From the NCBI GenBank assembly GCA_044356305.1, contig JBIKWM010000029.1, forward strand, positions 1 to 41,135: a DNA stretch of 41,135 bases, given 5' to 3'. Position numbers and translations under genes: made by a program. This document shows, piece by piece, positions 1-10,500 of the stretch (position 1 is its first letter; every line of letters begins with the position of its first letter). Origin of the DNA: JBIKWM01 sp044356305. Its GTDB lineage: Bacteria > Bacteroidota > Bacteroidia > UBA10329. The notes below the pieces were generated by a model, which had not been told where the DNA came from, made no database searches, and saw only the letters and a list, made by a program, of their open reading frames with translations.

Positions 1-165
1 ATTGGCACTGTTTACACTATTTATGACAACACAGGTAAAGTAGTTTTATCAGGAACAATAAATGCTGAAAACACAAACGTTGAGTTGGGGAATTTATCGG
101 CAGGTATTTATTTGTTCAGTGTAGGAGAAAACGTGAAACAGACATTTAAAGTAATCAAGGAATAA
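1..165 (+). CDS. C-terminal end of a T9SS-sorted (type A tail) protein, 5' part outside the window
   Basis: Frame 1 is open from the window edge to a TAA at 163-165 and gives 54 residues. The residues fit the end of a type IX secretion C-terminal sorting domain: a YTIYDNTGKVV strand, then ELGNLSAGIYLF, then a final KQTFKVIKE. In this family the tail directs export through T9SS and is usually cleaved off at the outer membrane. The rest of the protein is outside the window, so its function cannot be read. The fragment is AT-rich (57 of 165 bases are G or C), unlike the GC-rich genes from 672 onward. Its stop lies only 6 bases before an attC-like palindrome. Together these suggest a mobile gene cassette rather than native chromosome. 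Confidence 0.75.
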   Translation: MGTVYTIYDNTGKVVLSGTINAENTNVELGNLSAGIYLFSVGENVKQTFKVIKE

Positions 166-171
166 GCCAGC

Positions 172-303
172 CCTTAACACGGGTTTGGCAAAAGTGGCGG
201 TTCAGTGCTCCGCAGACACATTTGTGGTTAATCAAAGTTTAGTTCTCCGCATCAACATTTGTGGTGAAAATCGCCACCTTCGCCAAGCCCGAAAACGTTA
301 TCA
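172..303 (+). repeat. attC-like imperfect palindrome (possible integron recombination site)
   Basis: A 20-nt arm at 180-199 (CGGGTTTGGCAAAAGTGGCG) is matched by a nearly perfect reverse complement at 272-291, with three mismatches. Just outside the arms are CCTTAAC (172-178) and GTTATCA (297-303), which resemble the R'' (YYYAAC) and R' (GTT) ends of integron attC sites. Between the arms is an imperfect direct duplication: 204-233 and 241-272 share CTCCGCA and ACATTTGTGG. Length (132 nt), arm placement and the closeness to a stop codon all fit a gene-cassette attC. No integrase gene is in the window, so function is not shown. It could also be a REP-like dispersed palindrome. Confidence 0.6.
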
Positions 304-671
304 GGATTTCTAAGAGGTTGTTCATCCCATAAGGTTGGGATAGACCGAAGGAAGCAGCCTATAGAGACCCCCACGCCCCCCACGTGCGCTCGAGTGTTCA
401 GCAAGATCACTCGTGAGGACCATGACACGCGAAGTCTGTGACTTCGCAAAAAAGCCAGCTATTGCCCAATCAAATTTGCCATAAGAACATCTGTTCGGTT
501 CTTGAATGGAGCGGTATATGACCGCGGGCTAAAGACCTGCTTCGCGTTTTCTGCATCCCCCACCCTACAACTGCCCACTCCTTATTCCTAATTGCTCATT
601 GATAATTGCCCATTGCCAATGGGCGTAGCCCCACCGTCCTACAACCGCCAACCATCAATACTTTCGGCCCC
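304..671. other. Non-coding stretch with short hairpins and small repeats
   Basis: No convincing gene is visible here. The segment holds a perfect 8-bp hairpin at 429-447 (GCGAAGTC, loop TGT, GACTTCGC) followed by six A, and a weaker CGAGTG/CACTCG hairpin near 391-413. An 11-mer ATTGCYCATTG occurs twice at a 14-nt period (591-601 and 605-615). A perfect 17-nt palindrome lies at 608-624 (GCCCATTG, C, CAATGGGC). A near-repeat of CCTACAACYGCC appears at about 565 and 639. This probably marks the junction between cassette-like DNA and the native chromosome and should contain the promoter of the following helicase gene. I could not pick out a clear promoter. Confidence 0.5.
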
Positions 672-3600
672 ATGGCGGGGCACTTCAAGGTATATAGGGC
701 ATCGGCCGGATCGGGCAAGACCTTCACCCTGGTCCGCGAATTCCTGGGCATAGCCCTCAGCACGCCCGAGGCCGAACGCTACCGCAGTATACTGGCCATC
801 ACCTTTACAAACAAGGCGGCCGCAGAGATGCGCGACCGCGTTGTAGGCACCCTGCGCGGCCTTCGCGATGCGGATGCCACAGACCGCGCCTGGCTGATGG
901 GCGACATGCTGTGCCACGACCTGGGCCTGAGCCGGCAGGAACTTGCCGCGCGCGCGCGGGCCACGCTCACCCACATGCTGCACCATTATGGCGAGCTGGG
1001 CATCAGCACCATCGACCGGTTTACGCACAGGGTGGTGCGCACCTTTGCCCGCGACCTTGGCCTGATGGCCGATTTTGACATAGAACTCGATGCCGATGTG
1101 CTGATAGAGCAGGTGACCGACCGCCTGCTGGCCGAAGTGGGACAGGACGATGAGGTGACAGCGGCCCTGATGGACCTGATGGACCACCAGCTTGAGCATG
1201 AGAAGAGCAACGACCTGACCGAGCAGCTGCACGATGCCGGTAAGACCCTTTTTCAGGAATCGGGGCGGCTGAACCTGATTCCGATGCGCGAGCTGAGCCT
1301 GACGCAGTTCACCGAAGTGAGACAGCGGATAGCTGCCCGATTGAAGGAGCAGCGCGATGAGCTGTCGCAGATAGCCAAAGGGGCCTTGGCGGCCATGATG
1401 TCTGAAGGGCTGACCTATGACGATACCCCGCGCAGCTGCGCCAAGGTGTTCGGATTGTGGGCCAATGGCGATGCGGCCGAGATAAAGGCCACCGTAAGGG
1501 GCTGCGTTGAGAAAGGGGTGTGGTACACCGCCAAGACCCAACCGATGATCAAGGGCCGGCTGGAGGCCATTGCCCCGAAGCTGGGTGCTGCTGTGAACGG
1601 GGCCGAACCCATCCTAAAGAACATCACCGAGCTGGAACTGATAGCATCGAACCTGTATGGCGTGGCGCTGCTGAGCCGGATGTTCGGCCTGCTGGACCAG
1701 GTGAGCGAGGAACAGCGCGTGGTGCATATCTCTGAGCTCAACCACCGTGTGGCCGCTGTGGTGGCTGCCGAGCCGGCCCCGTTCGTGTATGAGCGGCTGG
1801 GCGTGCGCTACCGCAATTTCATGGTCGATGAGTTTCAGGACACCAGCGTGCTGCAATGGCTCAACCTGTTGCCGTTGGTGCACGAGGGCCTCTCGAAGGG
1901 CGAGGTGAGCCTGATAGTGGGCGATGGCAAACAGGCCATTTACCGCTGGCGCAACGGAGAGGTGGAGCAGTTTCTGCGCATGCCAAAGGTGTACCGGGGC
2001 GAGGCCCTTCGCCTGATGGCCATGTCAGACCCCATGCTGGAACAGGTGATAGCCGAACGCGAACAGGCCCTTGAGGCGGAATTTGTGGCACCGGGTGGTC
2101 TGAACGTGAACCGCAGGAGCCTGCCCGAGGTGGTCGGTTTCAACAATGGCCTGTTTGCCCATGTGGCCGGCCTGCTGCCCGAAAACCTGCGCGGGGTGTA
2201 CGATGGCGCTGCCCAACTTACCGTGGAGGGTAGCAAGGGCGGCTACGTGGAGTTCCGCTGCATTGACCCGAAAAATGAAGGCACCGGCAGTGAAGAGGAA
2301 AAGCTCAGCCAGGTGTACACCGCGGCCAGCCTGAAACAGATAGAGGATTGGGTGAGGCAATGCATGGCCGATGGCTACAACCCGGGCGACATAGCCGTGC
2401 TGACGCGCGATAAGAGGAACGGTGCCAAGGTGGCCGACCACCTCACCGCCCAGGGTTTCTCTGTGTTGAGCGATGATTCTCTGCTTATCGGTAATTCGCC
2501 CCAGGTCAAGCTGCTCATGGCGCTCTTCAGGCACCTGCATCGGCCGGGCGATCAGATAAACAATGCACTATTGGCGCAACTTCTGGCCCCCGTGGCCACC
2601 GATGCCACCCCGCTTGCTGCCCTGCGCGACAAGGATGGCATCGATGTGGACCGGTTGCTGGCCCACAGGTTGGACGCCACCCAAGCCGCACAACTGGCCA
2701 CCATGGACATATACAGCCAATTGGAATGGCTGCGCGAGTGCTTCATCGGCCCCCATACCGATGCCTATTGCCATGCGCTGATTGACCTTGCACTGCGGCA
2801 ACTGGGAGGCCGCTTTGGCGACCCGGAGGGTTTCATTGAACTTTGGGACGAGAAGAAGGACAAATTGGCCCTGACGGGCGATGCCGGCCCCGAGGCCATA
2901 CGGGTGATGACCGTGCACAAGAGCAAGGGCCTCGAATTCCCGGTGGTGATTCACCCCTTCTGCGACTACCGTCCCGAACCGCACAAGAACATGGTGTGGG
3001 ACCAGGTGAACCTTGCCGAGGCCGAGCCGCTGCCCAGCATCCGCATCAGGGCCACCGAGAAACTGAAGGAGACCGCGCACAGCGAGGCATTCGAGGCCGA
3101 ATCTGAACGGCAGCAGCTCGACAACGCCAACCTGCTCTATGTGGCCCTTACCCGTGCCATGGAGCGGCTGTACATCCTATGTAAGCTGCAGAACGCTGAG
3201 AGGAACATACCTGCCGGACAGGCCGTTGCCCAGTACGTGCGTGGCTTGGATCCTGCGTTCGCCAATTCGCTCATTTTCACTTCGGGTGCGCCCACCCCGC
3301 CTCCTGCACGGCCTGCCCACCCTGCCTCCATGCCCTATGCCGACAACGGTTGCACAGGTTGGCAGCACAGGTTGCGCATCAGGCGCAGTGCCGATGACAA
3401 CGGCTCGTCAGGGCGTAGGCTCGGTGCCGCAGTGCACAAGGCCCTCGAAAGGCTCGACACCGCGGCCGATATCGGCCCATTGATCCTAAGTCTGGTCGAT
3501 GCGGGCAGCATTGCCGCAGACGATGCCCCTGCTTTGAATCACGCACTCGCAACCTTGGTCAGCCATGCTGAAGTGGGCCGGTTCTTCGACACGGGGGCCG

Positions 3601-3836
3601 CTGTGCGAAAAGAGAGCGACCTCCTGCTGCCCGATGGCACCTGGTCCCGGCCCGACAGGGTGCTCATCAGCGGCACCACCGCTCAGGTGCTCGACTACAA
3701 GACCGGCACAAGGCGCGACTCACACATCAGCCAGGTCCGCGGATACATGTCAGCCCTTCAGCAGTTGGGGCTCCACTGCACCCACGGATGGCTCTATTAT
3801 CTGGACGGGGCCGAGGCCGTTGAGGTCAGGCCCTGA
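672..3836 (+). CDS. addA: UvrD/Rep-type helicase-nuclease (AddA/RecB-like)
   Basis: A superfamily 1 DNA helicase fused to a C-terminal PD-(D/E)XK nuclease, 1054 residues from the ATG at 672. Such proteins resect double-strand ends for recombination repair. Visible motifs are Walker A ASAGSGKT at about residues 10-17, the motif II box DEFQDTS near 386, GDGKQAIYRWR (motif III), VMTVHKSKGLEFPVV near 745 (motif V) and LLYVALTRAMERLYI (motif VI). The nuclease part shows GAAVHKALERL, then RPDRVL and LDYKTG around 1005-1011, which carries the D-x-K pair. A longer reading from TTG 606 adds 22 residues unlike the family, so the ATG is preferred. The usual Bacteroidota partner, an AddB-like nuclease, is not next to it in this window. 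The gene is convergent with rdgB, with 10 bp between stops. The symbol is by family, not proven orthology. Confidence 0.9.
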   Translation: MAGHFKVYRASAGSGKTFTLVREFLGIALSTPEAERYRSILAITFTNKAAAEMRDRVVGTLRGLRDADATDRAWLMGDMLCHDLGLSRQELAARARATLTHMLHHYGELGISTIDRFTHRVVRTFARDLGLMADFDIELDADVLIEQVTDRLLAEVGQDDEVTAALMDLMDHQLEHEKSNDLTEQLHDAGKTLFQESGRLNLIPMRELSLTQFTEVRQRIAARLKEQRDELSQIAKGALAAMMSEGLTYDDTPRSCAKVFGLWANGDAAEIKATVRGCVEKGVWYTAKTQPMIKGRLEAIAPKLGAAVNGAEPILKNITELELIASNLYGVALLSRMFGLLDQVSEEQRVVHISELNHRVAAVVAAEPAPFVYERLGVRYRNFMVDEFQDTSVLQWLNLLPLVHEGLSKGEVSLIVGDGKQAIYRWRNGEVEQFLRMPKVYRGEALRLMAMSDPMLEQVIAEREQALEAEFVAPGGLNVNRRSLPEVVGFNNGLFAHVAGLLPENLRGVYDGAAQLTVEGSKGGYVEFRCIDPKNEGTGSEEEKLSQVYTAASLKQIEDWVRQCMADGYNPGDIAVLTRDKRNGAKVADHLTAQGFSVLSDDSLLIGNSPQVKLLMALFRHLHRPGDQINNALLAQLLAPVATDATPLAALRDKDGIDVDRLLAHRLDATQAAQLATMDIYSQLEWLRECFIGPHTDAYCHALIDLALRQLGGRFGDPEGFIELWDEKKDKLALTGDAGPEAIRVMTVHKSKGLEFPVVIHPFCDYRPEPHKNMVWDQVNLAEAEPLPSIRIRATEKLKETAHSEAFEAESERQQLDNANLLYVALTRAMERLYILCKLQNAERNIPAGQAVAQYVRGLDPAFANSLIFTSGAPTPPPARPAHPASMPYADNGCTGWQHRLRIRRSADDNGSSGRRLGAAVHKALERLDTAADIGPLILSLVDAGSIAADDAPALNHALATLVSHAEVGRFFDTGAAVRKESDLLLPDGTWSRPDRVLISGTTAQVLDYKTGTRRDSHISQVRGYMSALQQLGLHCTHGWLYYLDGAEAVEVRP

Positions 3837-3846
3837 TACCACCGTT

Positions 3847-4428
3847 TCAGGCCGTGGTGCTTAGGAAATCAATCATGGCCCGCACCGCTAGTCCACGGTG
3901 ACTGATATCGTTCTTCTCATCCACACTCATTCGGGCAAAGCTGCGCTGGTGGCCCACAGGTCTGAAGATCGGATCGTAACCGAAGCCGCCATCGCCATCG
4001 CAGGCCGTAAGTATCTCCCCGTTCACCACCCCTTCAAATAGATGCTCAGTGCCATCAGCCATCTTCAGGCATATCACGGTGCGGAACCTGGCCCTGCGGT
4101 CTGTCATACCCGTCATAGCCCCCAGCAGCTTAGCGATGTTGTCTCCGAAAGAGCATCCTTCGCCCGCATACCGGGCCGACCGCACACCGGGCGCCCCGCC
4201 TAAGGCATCCACCTCCAGCCCCGTATCATCAGCCATGCACATCTGGCCCGTGATGGCATGCACCGCCCTCGCTTTTATCATCGCATTGGCCTCCAGGGTA
4301 AGTCCGTCCTCTTCAATCTCAATGGGCCCCACGGCCTCAGCCAACGGCACGGCCACAATATGCCCCGGCAGCGCAGCCGCTATCTCCTCCACCTTGTGTC
4401 GGTTGTTGGTCGCTATGATCATTTGCAT
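3847..4428 (-). CDS. rdgB: XTP/dITP diphosphatase (RdgB/HAM1 family)
   Basis: Hydrolyses non-canonical purine triphosphates (XTP, dITP, ITP) to monophosphates plus pyrophosphate, keeping them out of DNA and RNA. The 193-residue product has the family signature in order: IIATNNRHKVEEI at the N-terminus, EEDGLTLEANAMIKA, then ADDTGLEVDALGGAPGV followed by SARYAG, and GFGYDPIF with the late SVDEKNDISHRG segment. The frame stays open 30 codons further upstream, but the family starts at M(Q)MIIATNN, so the start is placed at 4428 (4422 is also possible). It lies downstream of the giant surface-protein gene but is separated from it by a good intrinsic terminator, so it probably has its own promoter in the 144-bp gap. 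Confidence 0.95.
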   Translation of the reverse strand: MQMIIATNNRHKVEEIAAALPGHIVAVPLAEAVGPIEIEEDGLTLEANAMIKARAVHAITGQMCMADDTGLEVDALGGAPGVRSARYAGEGCSFGDNIAKLLGAMTGMTDRRARFRTVICLKMADGTEHLFEGVVNGEILTACDGDGGFGYDPIFRPVGHQRSFARMSVDEKNDISHRGLAVRAMIDFLSTTA

Positions 4429-4521
4429 GGGCCAAAGGTCGGGCACATTGATTCTGCTGGCATTTCTTCCGCTCACATCTTGCGAGTGGTTGTCCCATTC
4501 CATCGCCTTCATCAGCACATG

Positions 4522-4545
4522 AACAACAAAGGGGCCGAAGCCCCT
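4522..4545 (-). terminator. Rho-independent terminator of the giant surface-protein gene
   Basis: On the minus strand AGGGGC, a TTCG tetraloop and GCCCCT form a perfect 6-bp stem (4530-4545), followed by TTGTTGTTC. It lies 28 bases after the stop codon of the 9.3-kb gene. A stable tetraloop plus a T-rich tail make this the clearest terminator in the window. Confidence 0.8.
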
Positions 4546-4572
4546 CTGTCATTCACATCATCTAAAGTTCAC

Positions 4573-7500
4573 TCACTCTCTTATCAGCTTGCGCACAACA
4601 GTGCTCCGTTCGCTTATCATCATGAGCTGATACACACCCTTATCGAATCCGGTAAGGTCAAACTGCCTGCGCACAGCGTGCGAGTCCTTCACCAGTTCCG
4701 GCTTCATCAGGTCCCTACCCAGCACATCGCGCAGGGCAAGGGTGAAGGACATGCCGCTCTCAGTCTCAACCTCCAGGGTCACTGTGCCGCGGGTCGGGTT
4801 CGGATACAGTTCCACATGCCAGCCGGCTTCGGCCTCCTCTATCCCGATGTAGGTGAACTCGATATTGGTCGAGTTACCCTGACATCCGTTCTCATCGGTT
4901 ACCTGCACCGTGTAGTTGCCACTCTGCTGTGGTACCAATGTGGCCGAGGTGGCACCCGGCACCGGCACCCCGTTGCGGAACCATTGGTAAGTGGTAAATG
5001 GGCCATTGGTCACAACCAGATCGGTGCCATTCACCTCCTGCACAATAGGCACAGGCTGCCATACCGTTACTGTTACAGGATTAAGCACATAGGTGCTGTC
5101 CACACATCCGTTGGCATCCATAACAGTAATGCCGTAGTCACCACTCTGTGTCACCGTTATGCTCTGAGTGGTTGACCCCGTTGTCCACAGATAACTGCTG
5201 AACCCGATACCCGCATTGAGCACCACACTGCCCCCGTGGCAGAACTCCAGATCTCCGTTGGGGGTGATGACAGGAACCTGAGGGGTAACGGAGGTCACCA
5301 CTATCGGGTTTGATGTGCGTGTGCAGCCGTTGTTCGGATCAGTGACTGTGACGGTGTAGCTGCCCGGTTGGGTCACCGTGATGAACTGAGTCACCTCGCC
5401 ATTTGGATTCCACACGTAATTGGCAAAACTGTTCACTGCAATGAGCGTGACGTCTGCACCCGGGCACAGTGCCGTGGGACCATTGGCATTGACCGCGGCA
5501 TTTGGCAACTGCAGAACGGTGGTGGTCACCGGAGCCGATGTGCCGGTGCAGCCATTGGTGTTGGTCACCTGCACAGTCACAGTCTGTGCAGTGCTCACCG
5601 TCACCGTCTGACTGGTAGCACCCGTGCTCCATTGATACGAGGTGTAGCCTGCGCCTGCATCGAGCGTGACCGAACTACCCGAACAGAACGCCAACGGTCC
5701 GGCCGCTGTGATGCTGGGCGTGATGGTGTTGCTCTCAGACACCGACACCTGATCGGTACCGGAACAGCCATTGCCATTGGTCACTGTGACTGAATAAGTG
5801 CCCAGCCCGGTCACAGTGATGGTCTGAGTAGTCTGACTGTTGGACCACAGGAACGTGGCCCCCGGGTTTCCGGCATCAAGGGTCAAGGTGCCGCCAGTGC
5901 AAAGTGTCTGATCGGGCCCAAGGTCTACGAAAGGAGCAGGGATTACATTCACAGTGACAGGAGCTGAGGTGGCCGAGCAGCCTGCCAAGGTGGTCACTGT
6001 CACCGTGTATTGCCCACCGGCCCCAACAGTTATGGTCTGACCACTCTGGTTGTTGCTCCAGGTGTAAGAACCGAAACCCGGACCTGCATCAAAGGTGATG
6101 GTGCTGCCATCGCAGATGTTCTGGCTGCCCGAAGGGCTAATCACCGGAACAGGCAGCGGATTGACCGTAACCGTCTGGGTGGTGCTGTTGGTGCACGTGT
6201 TACCATCAGTATAGGTGTAGGTGATGGTATGCGTGCCTGCGCCTGCTGCCGCTGGGTCGAAGGTGGTGCCGCTCACGCCCGGGCCGCTGAAGGTGCCGCC
6301 TGTGGGACTGCTAACAAGTGTTGCCACCGGAGCATCTGCACAATAGGAAGTTGCAAGCCCGGTGAAGCTCACCACCGGTAGCTGATTCACTACCGTGGTG
6401 GCCGTGCTGCTGGCGCTGCATCCGGCCGTGCTTGAACTGGTGTAGGTAACGACATGTGTACCGATGCCTGCCACACTCGGGGTAAATGAGCTACCACTGA
6501 TGCCTGGGCCACTGTACGTGCCGCCAGCAGGTGAACCGGTCAGACTCACCGCTGCTGAGTTACTCACACAGTACGATGCCGCCAGACCTGTGAAACTCAC
6601 CACCGGTGTCGGGTTGACAGTCACCGATTGGGTCTGCGAGTTGGTACATCCGTTCGCATCGGTAAATGTGTAAACGATGCTGTGCGTACCCGGCCCTGCT
6701 GCCCCTGGCGAAAACTGAGTGCCAGCCATACCGGGTCCGCTGAAGAGGCCTCCGACCGGGGTGCCCGTAAGATTCACAGACGCATCGGCTGTGCAGTACT
6801 GAGTGGCAAGCCCAGAGAATGTGACGTTGGGAAGCGGGTTGTAGGTGATCACCACATCATCAAACGCGGTGCACGTACCATTGATCACCGTCCATCGATA
6901 GGTGTACACCCCGACCACACTTGCGGTGGCTGTAGTGGTTGCACTGTTGGCATTTGCAAAGCTTGATGTTCCGGGACCGCTCTGTTGGGTCCATGTGCCA
7001 CTGCCCACATTCTGGGTTGCCGCAAACGTATGGGTGAGCACTCCGCAATGGCTCTCATCGGCACCGGCATTCACCACAGGTTGCTCGGTAAAGGTGACAC
7101 TGATGGTCTGGTTGGCATTGCACGGTCCGTTGACTACTGTCCACGTGAACTGATAGGTGCCGTATGCAGTCACGTTTACACTTGAGGTAGCACTGTTCAC
7201 ATTTGAGAAGAGTGCTGAACCTGGGCCGCTTGCCGTCCATGTGCCGGTGCCAACACTGCCGACACCCGTAAAGGTGAAGGCCTGCGAACAGACTGTGCCG
7301 CCCGTTCCTGCATTGGCCACAGGCTGTTGGAAATAGCTGACACTTACATCATCCTGAGCTGAGCAAGTGCCATTGACAACCGTCCAACGATACACGTAGG
7401 CTCCTACTACAGAGGCATTCACCCCAGTGGTCGGGCTGTTGGCATTGACAAAAGTCGAAGTGCCTGGCCCGCTCACCTGTGTCCATGTCCCGGTGCCCAC

Positions 7501-10500
7501 ATTGGCAGCAGTCCCGGCCATGGTGTAGCTCAGGTTGCACGATGTGCCATCAGCCCCGGCATTGGCAATGGGCTGGGTGAAGTATGTCACACCCACCGTT
7601 GCGCTGTTGTTGCATGTGCCATTGACCACTGTCCACTGGTAAGTGTACACACCTGGGGCGGTCACCGTGGCAGTGGCATTCGGGCTGTTCGCATTGTTAA
7701 AGGTGGATGTCCCAGGCCCAGCGGTCTGCGTCCAGGTTCCAGTGCCCGCATTCGGAGTGGTTGCATTGAAGATGAAATTCAGGTCGCACTCACTGCCGCC
7801 CGTTCCGGCATTGGCAACAGGCTGTAAGAAGTAATTGACGGTCACATCGCTCTGCGCGGTGCATGTGCCATTGACAATAGTCCATCGGTAGAGATAAGTG
7901 CCATACACTGATGCCGTGACACTTGTGGTAGGGCTATTGGCATTGGCGAATGTCGAGGTGCCCGGACCGCTCACCTGTGTCCATGTGCCTGTGCCAGCAT
8001 TGGCAGCGGTGGCGGTCATGGTGTAGCTGAGGGCGCATGCATTGCCGGTCGTTCCGGCATTGGCAACGGGCTGGGTGAAATAGTTCACGGTCACATCGCT
8101 CTGGGCCGAGCAGGTCCCGTTCACCACCGTCCATCTATAAACATAAGTGCCCGCTACTGTAGCGGTGACACCTGTAGTCGGACTATTGGCATTGGCAAAG
8201 GTCGATGTGCCCGGGCCGCTGACCTGTGTCCACGTTCCGGTACCGGCATTGGCGGCAGTTGCGGTCATCGTATAGTTGAGCGTGCAAGAATTCCCAATAG
8301 TTCCGGCATTGGCGATAGGCTGCACGAAGAATGAGACGGTGACACTTGCATTGCTGGTACATGTGCCATTGGTCTCCGTCCATGTAAACTGATAAACCCC
8401 ATCCACACTGACAGTGACAGTGGCTGTGGCCGAGTTGGCATTACTGAAGAAGGCACTCCCGGGCCCAGTGGCTGTCCAGACCCCTGTGCCAACACTCGGC
8501 ACCGCATTGAAGGTGAAGTTCAGGTCACACTCTTGTCCGCCTGTTCCTGCATTGGCAACTGGTTGCTGGAAATAGTTCACGGTTACGCTGCTCTGAGCCG
8601 AGCAGGTGCCGTTCACAACAGTCCATTGATATACGTAGGTGCCGACCACCGAGGCTGTGACCGTGGTGGTAGGGCTGTTCGCGTTGGCAAAGGTTGATGT
8701 GCCCGGACCGCTGACCTGGGTCCAAGTGCCTGTTCCCACATTGGCTGCGGTGGCCGTCATGGTGTAGCTGAGGGTACACGAATTGCCTGTGTTGCCTGCC
8801 ACAGCGATGGGCTGTGCGAAGTAATTCACGGTCACAGTGGCATTGCTCGAGCAGGTGCCGTTCACCTCAGTCCACTGGTAGGTGTAGGTGCCGGGGGCCG
8901 AAGCTGTGGCTGTGGCTGTCGCACTGTTCGCATTGCTGAATGTGGTTGTTCCCGGACCAGCGGTCTGTGTCCATGTGCCAGTACCGACTGACGGAACCGC
9001 ACTGAACACGAAGGTGAGGTCGCACTCGCTGCCACCTGTTCCTGCATTGGCCACAGGCTGCTGGAAGAAATTGACCGTGACCTGATCGCTCGAGGTGCAA
9101 GCTCCATTCAATTCTGTCCAAGTGAAGATATAAGCTCCGAATTGGCTAACAGTCACAGTTGCCGTAAGGCTGCTTGCATTGCTGAAGCTCGAGAATCCGG
9201 GACCTGATGTTTGCGTCCAAGTGCCCGAACCGACCGATCCGACAGCATTGAAAACGAAGTTAAGGTCGCATTCATCTCCACCGTTGCCGGCATCGGCACT
9301 TGGCTGAGTGCTGAACACAACTGTAACATCATCCTGACTGCTGCAAGTGCCGTTAACCTCCGTCCAACGGAAGGTGTAACTGCCCACAGCCGTTACAGTG
9401 ACTGTGGCAGTGGCGCTGTTGGCGTTGCTGAAAGACGAGGTTCCTGGGCCGCTCACTTGCGTCCAGGTGCCTGTACCCACGGTTGGCACAGCACCCAATA
9501 CAAAGTTCAGATCGCATTCACTTCCACCAGCACCGGCATCGGCCACAGGCTGCTGCCAGTAGTTGACCGTCACCACATCCGTGCTGCTGCATGTGCCGTT
9601 CACCACAGTCCATGTGTAAGTGTACGCACCCACTGCACTTGCCGTGGCCGTGGCCGTTGGGCTATTTGCATTGTTGAAGGTGGTTGTACCGGGGCCGGCA
9701 GTCTGTGTCCATGTACCTGTGCCCGCGTTGGGTGTCGTTGCGTTGAAGGAGAAGGTCAGGTCGCACTCATCGCCCCCTGCGCCAGCATTCGCTGTGGTCT
9801 GTTGGAAGAAGTTGACCGTCACACTGGCATTGCTGCTACAGGTCCCGTTCACCTCAGTCCACTGGTAAGTATATGTTCCAAAGGAAGAGACTGTGACCGT
9901 GGCAGTGGCACTGTTGGCATTGCTGAATGAAGAGGTGCCGGGGCCATTGGTCTGTGTCCATATACCGGTTCCCACACTGGGCACTGCATTGAACACAAAG
10001 TCGAGGTCACATTCGCTGCCCCCTGTGCCCGCATTGGCTACGGGTTGGGCAAAGAAGTTCACAGAAACACTCGATTGCGAGTTGCATGTGCCGTTGGCCA
10101 CTTCCCACTGGTAGGTGTATGCACCAGGCTGACTCACGGTGACCGTGGCGGTGGCGCTGTTTGCATTGCTGAATGACGAGGTTCCCGGCCCTGCGGTCTG
10201 GGTCCATGTGCCTGTTCCTACCGCAGGGGCAGTGGCATTGAATACAAAGTTGAGGTCGCACTCATTGCCACCCGCACCTGCATTGGCCGTGGGCTGCTGT
10301 GTGAAGGTGACAGTGACCTGATCCTGATCGCTGCAAAGGCCGTTGACCTCAGTCCAGTTAAAGGTGTAGGTGCCATAGGCCGATACCAGAACACCCGAGT
10401 TGGCGCTGTTGGCATTGCTGAAGAAAGCGGTGCCAGGTCCGGCTGAGAGGGTCCAAGTTCCGGTTCCCACCGAGGGTACGCCAGCAAAAGTGAAATCAAG

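Noticed and set aside
252..449. 65-residue minus-strand ORF in the left intergenic region
   Set aside because: It runs through the attC-like palindrome and a hairpin, has no start signal and no recognisable protein features.
391..453. Possible group II intron or rho-independent terminator (GTGCG start and hairpins)
   Set aside because: No domain V-like structure or intron-encoded protein, and the hairpin is followed by A rather than T on the plus strand.
639..1541. 300-residue minus-strand ORF opposite addA
   Set aside because: It is a shadow of a GC-rich gene; the plus-strand frame has all helicase motifs and this one has none.
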